Notes under the pieces: model-generated
The model's input: the letters and a program-made list of their open reading frames with translations, nothing else
Database searches by the model: none
What the model was told of the DNA's origin: nothing
Made by a program: the position numbers and the translations under genes
Shown: piece by piece, positions 40,235 to 49,910 of the stretch
Layout: each line of letters opens with the position of its first letter
Position numbering within the stretch: the stretch's first letter is position 1
From: Saccharomyces paradoxus
Lineage: Eukaryota > Ascomycota > Saccharomycetes > Saccharomycetales > Saccharomycetaceae
Assembly (NCBI RefSeq): GCF_002079055.1
Contig: NC_047490.1
Span: forward strand, 248,001 to 312,000
Reading direction: 5' to 3'
Length of the DNA: 64,000 bases

Positions 40235-42688
40235 ATGTCGGAAGAGAAAACGTACAAACGTGTGGAGAAGGATGATCCCGTGCCCGAACTGGATATCAAG
40301 CAGGGCCCCGTAAGACCCTATATTGTTACTGATCCGAGTGCCGAATTGGCCTCATTGCGAACCATGGTCACTCTTAAAGAGAAGCTGTTAGTGGCCTGTC
40401 TCGCCATCTTTACGGCGGTAGTCAGATTGCACGGTCTGGCATGGCCCGACAGCGTGGTATTCGATGAAGTACATTTTGGTGGGTTTGCCTCGCAGTACAT
40501 TAAGGGCACTTACTTCATGGATGTGCACCCCCCTCTTGCTAAGATGTTGTATGCTGGTGTGGCATCGCTTGGTGGATTTCAAGGTGATTTTGACTTCGAA
40601 AACATTGGTGACAGCTTTCCATCTACGACGCCATACGTATTGATGAGATTTTTCTCTGCTTCTTTGGGTGCTCTTACCGTGCTTTTGATGTACATGACTT
40701 TACGTTATTCCGGTGTTCGTATGTGGGTTGCGCTGATCAGCGCCATCTGCTTTGCCATTGAAAACTCGTACGTGACTATTTCTCGTTATATTCTATTGGA
40801 TGCCCCATTGATGTTTTTCATTGCTGCTGCAGTCTACTCTTTTAAGAAGTACGAAATGTATCCTGCCAACTCGCTCAATGCTTACAAGTCCTTGCTGGCC
40901 ACCGGTATTGCCCTTGGTATGGCCTCTTCATCCAAATGGGTTGGCCTTTTCACAGTTACATGGGTAGGCCTTCTATGTATCTGGAGACTATGGTTCATGA
41001 TTGGGGATTTGACTAAATCTTCCAAGTCAATCTTCAAAGTGGTATTCGCCAAGTTGGCCTTCTTATTGGGTGTGCCTTTTGCTCTTTACCTGATCTTCTT
41101 TTATATCCATTTCCAATCACTATCTTTGGACGGCGATGGTGCAAGTTTCTTTTCCCCTGAATTTAGATCTACATTAAAGAACAATAAGATCCCACAAAAT
41201 GTCGTTGCTGATGTCGGCATTGGTTCTATCATCAGTTTACGTCATCTCTCTACCATGGGCGGTTATTTGCATTCTCATTCACACAATTATCCAGCGGGTT
41301 CGGAACAACAACAAATCACTTTATATCCTCACATGGATGCCAATAATGATTGGTTGTTGGAACTTTACAACGCACCAGGCGAGTCTTTAACAACTTTTCA
41401 GAACTTAACCGATGGTACAAAGGTTAGACTATTCCACACCGTTACGAGATGCAGGTTACACTCTCATGACCATAAGCCACCTGTTTCAGAAAGCAGCGAC
41501 TGGCAGAAGGAAGTTTCTTGTTATGGTTACAGTGGATTCGACGGTGATGCAAATGATGACTGGGTTGTTGAGATTGATAAAAAGAATTCTGCTCCTGGAG
41601 TTGCCCAAGAACGGGTTATAGCTTTGGACACCAAATTCAGATTGAGACATGCCATGACTGGCTGTTATTTGTTTTCTCATGAAGTCAAGTTGCCAGCTTG
41701 GGGGTTCGAACAACAAGAAGTTACTTGTGCCTCCTCTGGTAGACATGACTTAACGTTGTGGTACGTCGAGAACAACAGTAACCCATTGCTGCCAGAAGAT
41801 ACCAACCGTATCTCTTATAAACCTGCAAGCTTCATCTCCAAATTTATTGAATCACATAAAAAGATGTGGCATATTAATAAGAATTTGGTCGAACCTCATG
41901 TCTACGAATCTCAACCAACCTCGTGGCCATTCTTGCTACGTGGTATCAGTTACTGGGGTGAAAATAACAGAAATGTTTATTTGTTAGGCAATGCCATCGT
42001 ATGGTGGGCAGTAACCGCCTTCATTGGCATTTTCGGATTGATTGTTATCACTGAATTGTTCTCGTGGCAAGTAGGTAAACCAATTTTGAAGGATTCTAAG
42101 GTTGTCAACTTCCACGTTCAAGTTATTCACTACTTATTGGGTTTTGCCATCCATTATGCTCCATCTTTCTTGATGCAACGTCAAATGTTTTTGCATCATT
42201 ACCTGCCTGCTTACTATTTCGGTATCCTTGCCCTTGGCCACGCCTTAGACATAATAGTTTCTTATGTTTTCCGTAGCAAGAGACAAATGGGCTATGCAGT
42301 ATTGATCGCCTTCCTTGCCGCTTCTGCGTATTTCTTCAAGAGCTTCAGCCCAATTATTTATGGTACTCCATGGACTCAAGAATTGTGTCAAAAATCGCAG
42401 TGGTTGTCTGGTTGGGACTACAATTGTAATACATACTTTTCTTCCTTGGAAGAATACAAAAACCAAACCCTAACTAGACGTGAATCTCAACCTGCTGCTA
42501 CTAGTACTGTTGAAGAAATCACTATAGAAGGAGACGGACCATCATACGAAGATCTCATGAACGAAGATGGCAAGAAAATCTTCAAGGACACAGAAGGTAA
42601 TGAGCTAGATCCCGAAGTTGTCAAAAAGATGTTGGAGGAAGAAGGAGCCAACATTTTAAAAGTAGAAAAAAGAGCTGTTCTGGAATAA
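40235..42688 (+). CDS. PMT1: Protein O-mannosyltransferase Pmt1
   Basis: ER membrane enzyme that moves mannose from dolichol phosphate mannose to Ser/Thr of secretory proteins, acting as a heterodimer with Pmt2. The 817-residue product has several membrane segments at each end. The catalytic DE pair is in the first luminal loop (Asp77 and Glu78 in VVFDEVHFGG), followed by VHPPLAK. A luminal block of three MIR repeats occupies about 325-520 (LHSHSHNYP; LHSHDHKPPVS; LFSHEVKLPAWGFEQQEVTC). The C-terminal tail is acidic and cytosolic. Length equals the S. cerevisiae enzyme. The start is the ATG at 40235. PMT5, a paralogue, follows in the same orientation. Confidence 0.97.
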   Translation: MSEEKTYKRVEKDDPVPELDIKQGPVRPYIVTDPSAELASLRTMVTLKEKLLVACLAIFTAVVRLHGLAWPDSVVFDEVHFGGFASQYIKGTYFMDVHPPLAKMLYAGVASLGGFQGDFDFENIGDSFPSTTPYVLMRFFSASLGALTVLLMYMTLRYSGVRMWVALISAICFAIENSYVTISRYILLDAPLMFFIAAAVYSFKKYEMYPANSLNAYKSLLATGIALGMASSSKWVGLFTVTWVGLLCIWRLWFMIGDLTKSSKSIFKVVFAKLAFLLGVPFALYLIFFYIHFQSLSLDGDGASFFSPEFRSTLKNNKIPQNVVADVGIGSIISLRHLSTMGGYLHSHSHNYPAGSEQQQITLYPHMDANNDWLLELYNAPGESLTTFQNLTDGTKVRLFHTVTRCRLHSHDHKPPVSESSDWQKEVSCYGYSGFDGDANDDWVVEIDKKNSAPGVAQERVIALDTKFRLRHAMTGCYLFSHEVKLPAWGFEQQEVTCASSGRHDLTLWYVENNSNPLLPEDTNRISYKPASFISKFIESHKKMWHINKNLVEPHVYESQPTSWPFLLRGISYWGENNRNVYLLGNAIVWWAVTAFIGIFGLIVITELFSWQVGKPILKDSKVVNFHVQVIHYLLGFAIHYAPSFLMQRQMFLHHYLPAYYFGILALGHALDIIVSYVFRSKRQMGYAVLIAFLAASAYFFKSFSPIIYGTPWTQELCQKSQWLSGWDYNCNTYFSSLEEYKNQTLTRRESQPAATSTVEEITIEGDGPSYEDLMNEDGKKIFKDTEGNELDPEVVKKMLEEEGANILKVEKRAVLE

Positions 42689-43080
42689 ATTTACAGTGCT
42701 CTCCACATTTTTATGTAAAGTTTTCTATAAGCTCTCAAGCGTATAATTAAAATGAAAATAGATAAAAAAACATTATGAATAAAAAATATCTTGAAATTGC
42801 ACTATATCGCCCATCAGCGTTTAGAGACACGTATTCTTCGCTTAAATTAACGTGATCTGCGAGTAACTTCAGTGATATTGTTATTTCACACCGTTTTTTT
42901 TTTTAAAAAACTCGTTTACGAGCCACGAAAAGTCTATCGAACAGGTATTCGAGAACAATAGAAAAGGAACAGAAGCGCAGTACATATTATGCACAGACCC
43001 CTTTCTTTTCTTCTTTCCCGAGAATATTTTTACCTGTTTAACAATTGTAGCAGGTGAGTAAGGTCATAGCTGCTTTGAAG
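42689..43080. other. Intergenic region PMT1-PMT5
   Basis: A 392 bp tandem gap holding the PMT1 3' end and PMT5 promoter. It contains a short hairpin-forming repeat (CTCGT-TT-ACGAG, 42911-42922) next to a CACGAAA Swi4/SBF-type box (42924-42930), about 150 bp upstream of the PMT5 ATG. Both are short and unproven. Confidence 0.5.
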
Positions 43081-45309
43081 ATGAATAATGAGCATTTGCT
43101 GAAGGTGGACCCCGTCCCCAATGTGATTATTAAACGCGGCCCTTTAAGATCTTTTCTCATAACAGATCCCTGCGACAATTTGAGTTCATTGCGAACAGTC
43201 ACTTCACCTAAGGAGAAGCTTCTAGTTGCTTTTCTTCTGATATTTACTGCTATCGTTAGACTACGCAATATCTCCCTACCAAATAGTGTTGTTTTTGGTG
43301 AAAATGAAGTTGGTACTTTTGTATCTCAGTACGTGAATAACGTTTTCTTCACCGATGTTCATCCTCCCTTAGTAACAATGCTATACGCAGCCGTGTCATC
43401 TGTTTTTGGATTCAAAGGATTTTTCAATTATGGGGACATTGGAACTGAGTACCCCGCAAATGTTCCATACATCGCGATGAGGTTCTTTTCTGCTACTCTA
43501 GGGATCATGTCCGTTCTGGTATTATACTTAACGCTACGGGTTTCTGGTGTGAAAATTGCGGTCGCCGCCATTTGTACTGTATGTTTTGCAATTGAGAACT
43601 CTTTCGTAACGATGTCTCGCTTCACCTTGATAGAGGGCCCCTTTGTCTTTTTCATGGCATGTGCTGTTTATTTCTTTAGGAGATCGGAACTTTATTTGCC
43701 AAATTCATATAAAGCAAAAAAGTCGTTGGTTGCTGCGAGTATTGCATTAGGATTTGCAGTCTCTTCAAAATGGGCTGGCCTCTTTACGATCGCATGGGCT
43801 GGTATCATTGTCCTTTGGAGAGTGTGGTTTATGATCGGCGATTTGTCAAAATCCATTGGTTCTTCCGTCAAATATGTGGCGTTTCACTTTACCTGTTTAT
43901 TAGGTATTCCAACCATCATTTATTTTTTGATTTTCAGTCTGCATATCAAGACATTAAACGCAAATGGTATTAGTAGTAGCTTTTTTCCTGCTGAGTTTAG
44001 AAAAACTTTAAAATTCAATAATGTTATTAAGGAGACTGTAGCAGAAGTAGCAGTGGGTTCTGCTGTTTCATTGAATCATGTTGGAACGGCAGGCGGTTAT
44101 TTGCACTCTCATCTCCACAATTATCCAGCTGGTTCCATGCAACAACAAGTTTCTTTGTATCCTCACTTCGACCAAAATAACAAATGGATTATCGAGTTAG
44201 CTGAACGTCCAAATGATAATGTCACAAGTTTCCAAAATTTAACGGACGGTACCATAATCAAACTAAGACACCTTAGAACCGGCTGCAGATTACACTCACA
44301 TGACCACAAACCTCCTGTCTCTCAAAATGCGGATTGGCAAAAAGAGGTGTCTTGCTATGGCTATGAAGGGTTCGAAGGTGATATAAATGATGATTGGATT
44401 ATTGAAATCGATAAAAAAAGATCAGAACCTGGCCCTGCCCAGGAACATATTAGGGCTATCGAAACCAAATTCAGAATAAAACATTATCTAACTGGTTGTT
44501 ACTTGTTTTCACATCCTGAAAAACTTCCGGAGTGGGGATTTGGACAGCAAGAAGTTACATGTGCATATTTTGCAAGAGAAGACTTGACTTCATGGTATAT
44601 TGAAGAAAATGAAAGCGAGGTTTCTCTACCAAATCCAGAGAAGGTCTCTTATAAAAAAATGAGTTTTTGGCAGAAGTTTGTTGCTATTCACAAATTTATG
44701 TTTTACCTCAACAATTATATGGATACTAGTCATGCCTACTCATCTGAACCGAAGACTTGGCCCCTTATGTTGCGTGGTATTGATTTTTGGAATGAAAACG
44801 GTAGAGAAGTATACTTTTTAGGTAACGCTGTTTTGTGGTGGTCTGTTACGGCATTTATTTGTACATTCATCATTGGGGTAGCCGTTGAACTTCTTGCATG
44901 GAAATTAGGTGCGAACATTTTACAGAATAAGCATATCATAAATTTCCATTACCAGGTCTTCCAGTACTTATCAGGCTTTGTCGCCCATTATCTCCCTTAC
45001 TTCTTTGCGGGGCAAAAGTTATTTTTGTATGACTATTTACCGGCCTATTATTTTGGTATTCTGGCTTTTGGTCATGCTTTAGACCTAATTTCAACCTACA
45101 TTTCTAACAAAAGAAACAATACTGGTTATATAGTGGTGGTTATTTTTACGATTGCATGTTTTCATTTCTTCAACGAGCATTCACCACTAATTTATGCTAC
45201 TGGATGGTCGAGTAACTTGTGTAAGAGGTCCAAGTGGTTAGGAAGTTGGGACTTCTATTGTAATTCACTATTACTAGCTGATAGTCACTATGAATTAAAC
45301 ATTGAATAG
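43081..45309 (+). CDS. PMT5: Protein O-mannosyltransferase family member Pmt5
   Basis: Paralogue of Pmt1 in the PMT1 subfamily; in S. cerevisiae it pairs with Pmt2 or Pmt3. The 742-residue product shares the Pmt1 layout: membrane segments at both ends, VHPPL in loop 1, three luminal MIR repeats (LHSHLHNYP; LHSHDHKPPVS; LFSHPEKLPEWGFGQQEVTC). It lacks the long acidic cytosolic tail of Pmt1. In loop 1 the DE motif reads GE (Gly73-Glu74), so the Asp that is catalytic in Pmt1 is absent; S. cerevisiae Pmt5 appears to share this. The start is the ATG at 43081. The frame runs on upstream only to a GTG, so the conserved ATG is preferred. Confidence 0.95.
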   Translation: MNNEHLLKVDPVPNVIIKRGPLRSFLITDPCDNLSSLRTVTSPKEKLLVAFLLIFTAIVRLRNISLPNSVVFGENEVGTFVSQYVNNVFFTDVHPPLVTMLYAAVSSVFGFKGFFNYGDIGTEYPANVPYIAMRFFSATLGIMSVLVLYLTLRVSGVKIAVAAICTVCFAIENSFVTMSRFTLIEGPFVFFMACAVYFFRRSELYLPNSYKAKKSLVAASIALGFAVSSKWAGLFTIAWAGIIVLWRVWFMIGDLSKSIGSSVKYVAFHFTCLLGIPTIIYFLIFSLHIKTLNANGISSSFFPAEFRKTLKFNNVIKETVAEVAVGSAVSLNHVGTAGGYLHSHLHNYPAGSMQQQVSLYPHFDQNNKWIIELAERPNDNVTSFQNLTDGTIIKLRHLRTGCRLHSHDHKPPVSQNADWQKEVSCYGYEGFEGDINDDWIIEIDKKRSEPGPAQEHIRAIETKFRIKHYLTGCYLFSHPEKLPEWGFGQQEVTCAYFAREDLTSWYIEENESEVSLPNPEKVSYKKMSFWQKFVAIHKFMFYLNNYMDTSHAYSSEPKTWPLMLRGIDFWNENGREVYFLGNAVLWWSVTAFICTFIIGVAVELLAWKLGANILQNKHIINFHYQVFQYLSGFVAHYLPYFFAGQKLFLYDYLPAYYFGILAFGHALDLISTYISNKRNNTGYIVVVIFTIACFHFFNEHSPLIYATGWSSNLCKRSKWLGSWDFYCNSLLLADSHYELNIE

Positions 45310-45878
45310 TGATTCGCCCACTTGTATTCAGGTTGAACATTTATTAACAATCGACTTGAAAGCTCTATTCGAGCTCACTTGGCGCAATAGTCTAGATATA
45401 CATGAAAAAGGGTTCATAACTGGTTACAGCACTTTTTTATCTTATCTTTTCGTTACTTTTTTTACTGAATGACTTTAATGAATACGAAAATGTTCCGTAT
45501 TAAGCAATGTATACATCTATATATTACCAAATACAACAAGATGTTTTAATAACAAAAAAATGTGATTCAGGTTAAACATGCTAAAAGGCAAGCCATGGAC
45601 ATGGTGACTTTATCTATCGCGGATCTTCGAGATCGCTAAGTGGCATTTTAGGGAGAAGGAGAAACGAATGTAGGCATAGCAAACTTCAGCTAATGATAAA
45701 GACTGCATCTAAGAACAATTCTATGTTTTTACCTCCTCGCCCGTGCAAAAGGATAAGATTTTTCTGACTTGAAAAAAGAGCCATACTTGACATCAATATT
45801 AAATGTACAAGTAGGCAATACATATCTCTTCTTAACAATTCAGATCAGGGAGTGCAGCTTTCTTCTCAACCTAAACCA
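45310..45878. other. Intergenic region PMT5-SRP14
   Basis: A 569 bp region with the PMT5 3' end and the SRP14 promoter. No gene is recognised. There is an A-box-like match (TGGCGCAATAG, 45380-45390) with a degenerate B-box-like match (GTTCATAAC, 45412-45420). It does not fold into a tRNA that I can see, and the spacing is too short. Confidence 0.45.
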
Positions 45879-46319
45879 ATGGCAAATTCTGGCTGTTTAT
45901 CACCAAGTGAATTTTTATCAAAAGTTCCGGAATTTTTCAAGACTGCAAATGAGAAACATATAACTGTGCGTCTAACGGCCAAAAGACTCATAGAACACGA
46001 TCCTGTGGAAGGAAATCTTGAATTTGATACTACCAATCATCCTGACTATGATGTATCTAAAAAAGCTTCTGAAGTCACGGTTGCCCCGAGATCTGACAGG
46101 GAATACCCATTACTAATCAGAATGTCTTACGGCTCGCGCGATAAGAAAGCAAAATGCTCAACGGTGGTGAAGGCAAGCGAGTTAGACCAATTTTGGCAAG
46201 AATATTCATCTGTATTCAAGGGAGGTATGCAAAATCTGATCAAGAAGAAGAAAAAGAAGAGCAAGAATGGTACCAGTGGTAAGACAAGTAAGAAAAACAA
46301 AGTAACAAAGAAAAATTGA
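45879..46319 (+). CDS. SRP14: Signal recognition particle subunit Srp14
   Basis: Alu-domain protein of SRP that binds the scR1 RNA 5' domain, in yeast as a homodimer, and contributes to elongation arrest. The 146-residue product has the Srp9/14 alpha-beta-beta-beta-alpha fold: an N-terminal helix (SEFLSKVPEFFK), strands (HITVRLTAKRL; YPLLIRMSYG; AKCSTVVKA) and a helix (LDQFWQEYSSVFKGGMQNL). It ends in a Lys-rich tail (KKKKKKSKN to the end), as in the S. cerevisiae protein. The ATG at 45879 gives the family length. The frame upstream begins only with GTG. Confidence 0.95.
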   Translation: MANSGCLSPSEFLSKVPEFFKTANEKHITVRLTAKRLIEHDPVEGNLEFDTTNHPDYDVSKKASEVTVAPRSDREYPLLIRMSYGSRDKKAKCSTVVKASELDQFWQEYSSVFKGGMQNLIKKKKKKSKNGTSGKTSKKNKVTKKN

Positions 46320-46489
46320 GGCATGTGACACTTGAGTCAAAAGGCATGTCCATTTCTTGTTATCTTTTATTCTGTAGATTAAAGGATGGCAATGTAGATG
46401 TAAAAGACTAATTGCATAATGTTGTGTAGATATAAATTTAACTATACTTTAGAATAAACGTTTTGACGTGAGTATTTTTAGAATTTCTT

Positions 46490-47857
46490 TCACTCGTCCA
46501 GGCGTTCCATTACAATATTCCCTGATGGGTATATACCACTAACGTCAGATATTGTAGTGGATAAACCAATTTCCCTTCTTGGTACTGGTGTGATCAATTT
46601 AAAACCATATTGGTGCTGGTAATTAGCAGGTCGGTCTACGGGTGGGTCATCGTCTTCTGAATTCAACAAGCCATGCAACTGTAATTCTATGAATGCATAT
46701 ATTTCTTCCGTCGGCAAAGACGCATCGAACTTTCTCACTAATCTCTGGCCATTTTCTAACCTGATTGCAACTTTGCTTGCATCTTTTCCGGGGGATGGTT
46801 CAGGTTTCAGCTGGCTTTTCCTCCACAATAGCCATTGGTTTTCTGTTCTTTGGTGCTCTAGTTCCCTCTGATCTCTTCGGGTCTGTTCCAATCTTTCTGA
46901 ATCTCTTTGTTGATCACGCCTTAAAGAATCCTGGTATCTGGAATCCTGTTGTTGCCTTATTAACCTTTGCATTTCAATATTCTGCCTTTGCTGACGCAGT
47001 TGAATTAATCGAGGATAATTCTTGGAAAATATAGTCTCCAAATCTTGAGTCGTATAGTTAGAAATAGAGCCTTCGACTCTTGCAATTAATTCTATTTTCT
47101 TCTCAGCCTTTAAAGAAATTATTCCAAGTAGAGGATATTGCCTAATTTTTAGTGCATTGGAAACTTGTAACCCTTCGGATGTAGTAACGTCACCATACCA
47201 TAGTAACACCTGATACTTCCTTATCATGTTAACAAAAGCTTCTGAACACAATATTTTATTAACGTAGTCCATATGATTATCTAAGAGCGGATCATGTAAA
47301 TAAATGACCCCAAATTTTACTTGCGCGCTACAAGCATCCAATAATTCAGTATAACTGTTTTGCATAATGCTTTTGGAAAATGTTCCATTTTCTGGATTGT
47401 ACAAAGAACCAAAGCTAAACTGAACTCCACTGTTTTGATTGTTGCTCGTACTTTCGCTGTTGCTACCATCGTCAGTGCTCCCGTTAGCTTCAGAGCATGT
47501 TACAGCTTGAGCTTCGTTCTCTAGGTTTTCCAGAAGACGGTGTAATTGGGAACTATGATCTAGTAAACGATTATGCTTCCTTTGATAGAATCCGTGAAGC
47601 CTTAGTAGAGGTTTCAAAAGACGTGAACTCCGGACGATGAAATTCAATAAATAATAAAGAACTATCAAGGGAGCTTGGAATAAAAAATGAAGTACTGATT
47701 TTGAGCGACCACCTCGGTCCTGTGCAGGTTCGTTTGTATTGTTGTTTTGATCTTCTGTTCTTCCATCCAAATCAGCAGGCGGTTCTTCCCTAAAAGCTCC
47801 TGGGATTCGAATAAAGGATTCATCATTATTTCCAAAAGTATGCCTAAATATATCCAT
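46490..47857 (-). CDS. UBX3: UBX-domain Cdc48 cofactor Ubx3
   Basis: UAS-UBX protein that recruits Cdc48; related to FAF2/UBXD8. The 455-residue product has a hydrophobic hairpin-like stretch (about residues 56-78, [16 protein letters not shown]) that may anchor it to a membrane. A UAS/thioredoxin-like domain (about 175-300; [21 protein letters not shown]) is followed by a charged Arg/Gln coiled coil (about 300-345). The C-terminal UBX domain (about 360-450; [15 protein letters not shown]) carries an FxP-like loop ([11 protein letters not shown]). The start is the ATG at 47857. Confidence 0.93.
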   Translation of the reverse strand: MDIFRHTFGNNDESFIRIPGAFREEPPADLDGRTEDQNNNTNEPAQDRGGRSKSVLHFLFQAPLIVLYYLLNFIVRSSRLLKPLLRLHGFYQRKHNRLLDHSSQLHRLLENLENEAQAVTCSEANGSTDDGSNSESTSNNQNSGVQFSFGSLYNPENGTFSKSIMQNSYTELLDACSAQVKFGVIYLHDPLLDNHMDYVNKILCSEAFVNMIRKYQVLLWYGDVTTSEGLQVSNALKIRQYPLLGIISLKAEKKIELIARVEGSISNYTTQDLETIFSKNYPRLIQLRQQRQNIEMQRLIRQQQDSRYQDSLRRDQQRDSERLEQTRRDQRELEHQRTENQWLLWRKSQLKPEPSPGKDASKVAIRLENGQRLVRKFDASLPTEEIYAFIELQLHGLLNSEDDDPPVDRPANYQHQYGFKLITPVPRREIGLSTTISDVSGIYPSGNIVMERLDE

Positions 47858-48141
47858 GTTTATTAGGTGCCCTTGAACTGTAGTTTAGTCGTTTGGTGAA
47901 TTTAAAGAAAACCTGAGAAAACGGTCGTATGTTATTATTCAATTTGCTTTCACCTCTTGCTTCCTACGTAAAAATAAGCAAGGATGTGTTACAATAAGGT
48001 TTCGCCCTGTTATTGTCGTTCTAAAAAACGGTCACCGAAGTGTCGAATAAAGGCTAATTGCGACGTAAGAGAAAGAAATTGGGACGACAGTGACTACCTA
48101 AGGAGTTTAAATACGTATATGAATTTAATATGTGGCTAACT

Positions 48142-49431
48142 TTAGGAAGGTAAATTGGAGTCAAAGTATTGAATAATTTTCTTTACATTTTCTATTGGTA
48201 AACCATAAACAGGGTTGACATCGGTAAGTTCAGATGATGCAATTAGACGGTCTGGAGTACACTTGATGTAATGTGGAGGATCATCAGGAGCGCAACTGTA
48301 TGAAGCCTCCGTCACAGCGAGTCCTAATAGGCAATAATTTGTATGGTAAAAGTCTGGGTGGGCCCCTGGTTTGTCTCTCAAGCCAGGTTGCTCTTTCTCT
48401 TGGCAACAGTATAATATATAGTCCTGAAGAGCATGTTTATTGAAGCATTGACCATATCCTAAAGCTTCAAGGATGGCAGCCGAGCCTCCCACCCAGAAAC
48501 TATAGCAACCATCAACGAGTTTGTTGCTTCTTCCGCAAAATCCTCGTTCTTCTTGCAGTTGACGAGCACTAGACCATTCTAATAGCTTTTCAACGTTTAT
48601 TTGATCCATAGACCCCAAAATAGCTAGACTGGCTGTGGCACAGAAAGTATAACCTCCGTGCGCCTCGTCCACGTGAGGACAACTGCCGAATCCACCTTCA
48701 TAGTTTTGACAATTTTTCAAATAGTTCAACACACCTTCAGCAAGCTCCTCTGTAAAGATATTTAAAAGCGTTGCAATGCTCAATGCACAGTATATACCTC
48801 TTGTATCCACTTCTCCAACTTCTAAACAAGTCTTGAATCCTCCATTAGGCTCTTTCAAAGATAGTAACCATTGGTAAATTCCTTTTCGATCAATTCTGTC
48901 CCAGCATCCGTCTATGTTATCGCAAAGGGACAGGGCGTTAATCGCAGCATAAGTGCTCGCCAAATGAGATAATTGGCCCTGACCCCCGCCAAAGGGTCCT
49001 CCTGAAGGACTAATAGTAAATAGCTTATCCACGATTTTTCTTTTGACGTCATCTGAAAGCCAATCCTTGTCCATCACTTTCAAAGAATTAGCAATCCAAT
49101 ATAGCATCCATGGTTGAGAAGCATCTAGTGCTGTCATTTGTGGAGGTAACGATATTTCAAAGGCAACATCTAAGTACATTTTATGAAAATCTTTCGTGAG
49201 AGTAGGTTTGTTAACGCCTTCACCATCGTAGATCTCCAATACGCCTTGTAGCACTTTGTGCCGTGCTTCTGTAGTGGCGGTCTCTAGTTCCTTCATCAAA
49301 GGTTGGATTGCTTTACTTGAATCTAAATCCGCTACATCGACGATTTTCTCCATGACTGATCTCTTCCTTCCTAATAACGCCGAGTTTATAAATTTAGCCC
49401 TGGCTATGGACCTTCCTACTCTCTGTTGCAT
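48142..49431 (-). CDS. RAM1: Protein farnesyltransferase beta subunit Ram1
   Basis: With Ram2 attaches farnesyl to CaaX proteins such as Ras and a-factor. The 429-residue product is an alpha/alpha barrel of prenyltransferase repeats, with the recurring G-G-F-x-G-x-P/PNGGF motifs (EPNGGFKTC, YEGGFGSCPHVDEAHGGYTFC, ERGFCGRSNKLVDGCYSFWVG). The zinc ligands are in place: Asp and Cys in LVDGC, and His in DFYHTNY. It is close to the 431 residues of the S. cerevisiae subunit. The start is the ATG at 49431, divergent from NUR1 across 479 bp. Confidence 0.96.
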   Translation of the reverse strand: MQQRVGRSIARAKFINSALLGRKRSVMEKIVDVADLDSSKAIQPLMKELETATTEARHKVLQGVLEIYDGEGVNKPTLTKDFHKMYLDVAFEISLPPQMTALDASQPWMLYWIANSLKVMDKDWLSDDVKRKIVDKLFTISPSGGPFGGGQGQLSHLASTYAAINALSLCDNIDGCWDRIDRKGIYQWLLSLKEPNGGFKTCLEVGEVDTRGIYCALSIATLLNIFTEELAEGVLNYLKNCQNYEGGFGSCPHVDEAHGGYTFCATASLAILGSMDQINVEKLLEWSSARQLQEERGFCGRSNKLVDGCYSFWVGGSAAILEALGYGQCFNKHALQDYILYCCQEKEQPGLRDKPGAHPDFYHTNYCLLGLAVTEASYSCAPDDPPHYIKCTPDRLIASSELTDVNPVYGLPIENVKKIIQYFDSNLPS

Positions 49432-49910
49432 ACGCTTTGATTTCTTATAGATCTAAAAGCAACGCAGTTGTCTGTGCATAAGAACGACGATGAAATGGAC
49501 CCTTGCTTGGTGTATCCTAACCACTTTCGCGTGTTTTAGCTTGAAACTTTCCTAATCAGGCAACAGCTTATGCGAAAGGAATGATTAGGTACAATGTTAG
49601 ACAGCTTTTTTTCGAGATCTCTAACGATGACTAGATATAGTTATAAAAGAATAGAGGATTAAGCTACCACTGTTTTGAGCCTCATGTTCAATCAGAGCAG
49701 GGTACGGGAATAGTGATCCTTTTCATTAGCGAAAGTAGGGAAAAATAGCCCACCAACAGACAAAGAAAGGAGTTGATACCGTACTAAAAGGCGTGAGGCT
49801 GTTGAAACAAGTGATAATTTTTTTTATATTCTGGTTTGACTGGCATTACTTACAGGGTAGTGAAACGAATAGCCTGACAAACATTAACACAACCGGGGAA
49901 CTTTACATAT
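49432..49910. other. Divergent intergenic region RAM1-NUR1
   Basis: A 479 bp region with both promoters and a T-rich tract near 49818-49830. No further feature can be supported. Confidence 0.5.

Noticed and set aside
40318-40582. Minus-strand frames over the PMT1 5' end
   Set aside because: They are antisense to a conserved coding region and show no independent motif. The corresponding S. cerevisiae frame (YDL096C) is dubious.
43054-43080. PMT5 start nine codons upstream
   Set aside because: The upstream codon is GTG, and the ATG at 43081 gives the known Pmt5 N-terminus.
43038-43268. Minus-strand frame over the PMT5 5' end
   Set aside because: It is antisense to conserved PMT5 coding sequence and shares its constraint. 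The corresponding S. cerevisiae frame (YDL094C) is dubious.
45852-45878. SRP14 start nine codons upstream
   Set aside because: The upstream codon is GTG, and the ATG at 45879 gives exactly the family length.
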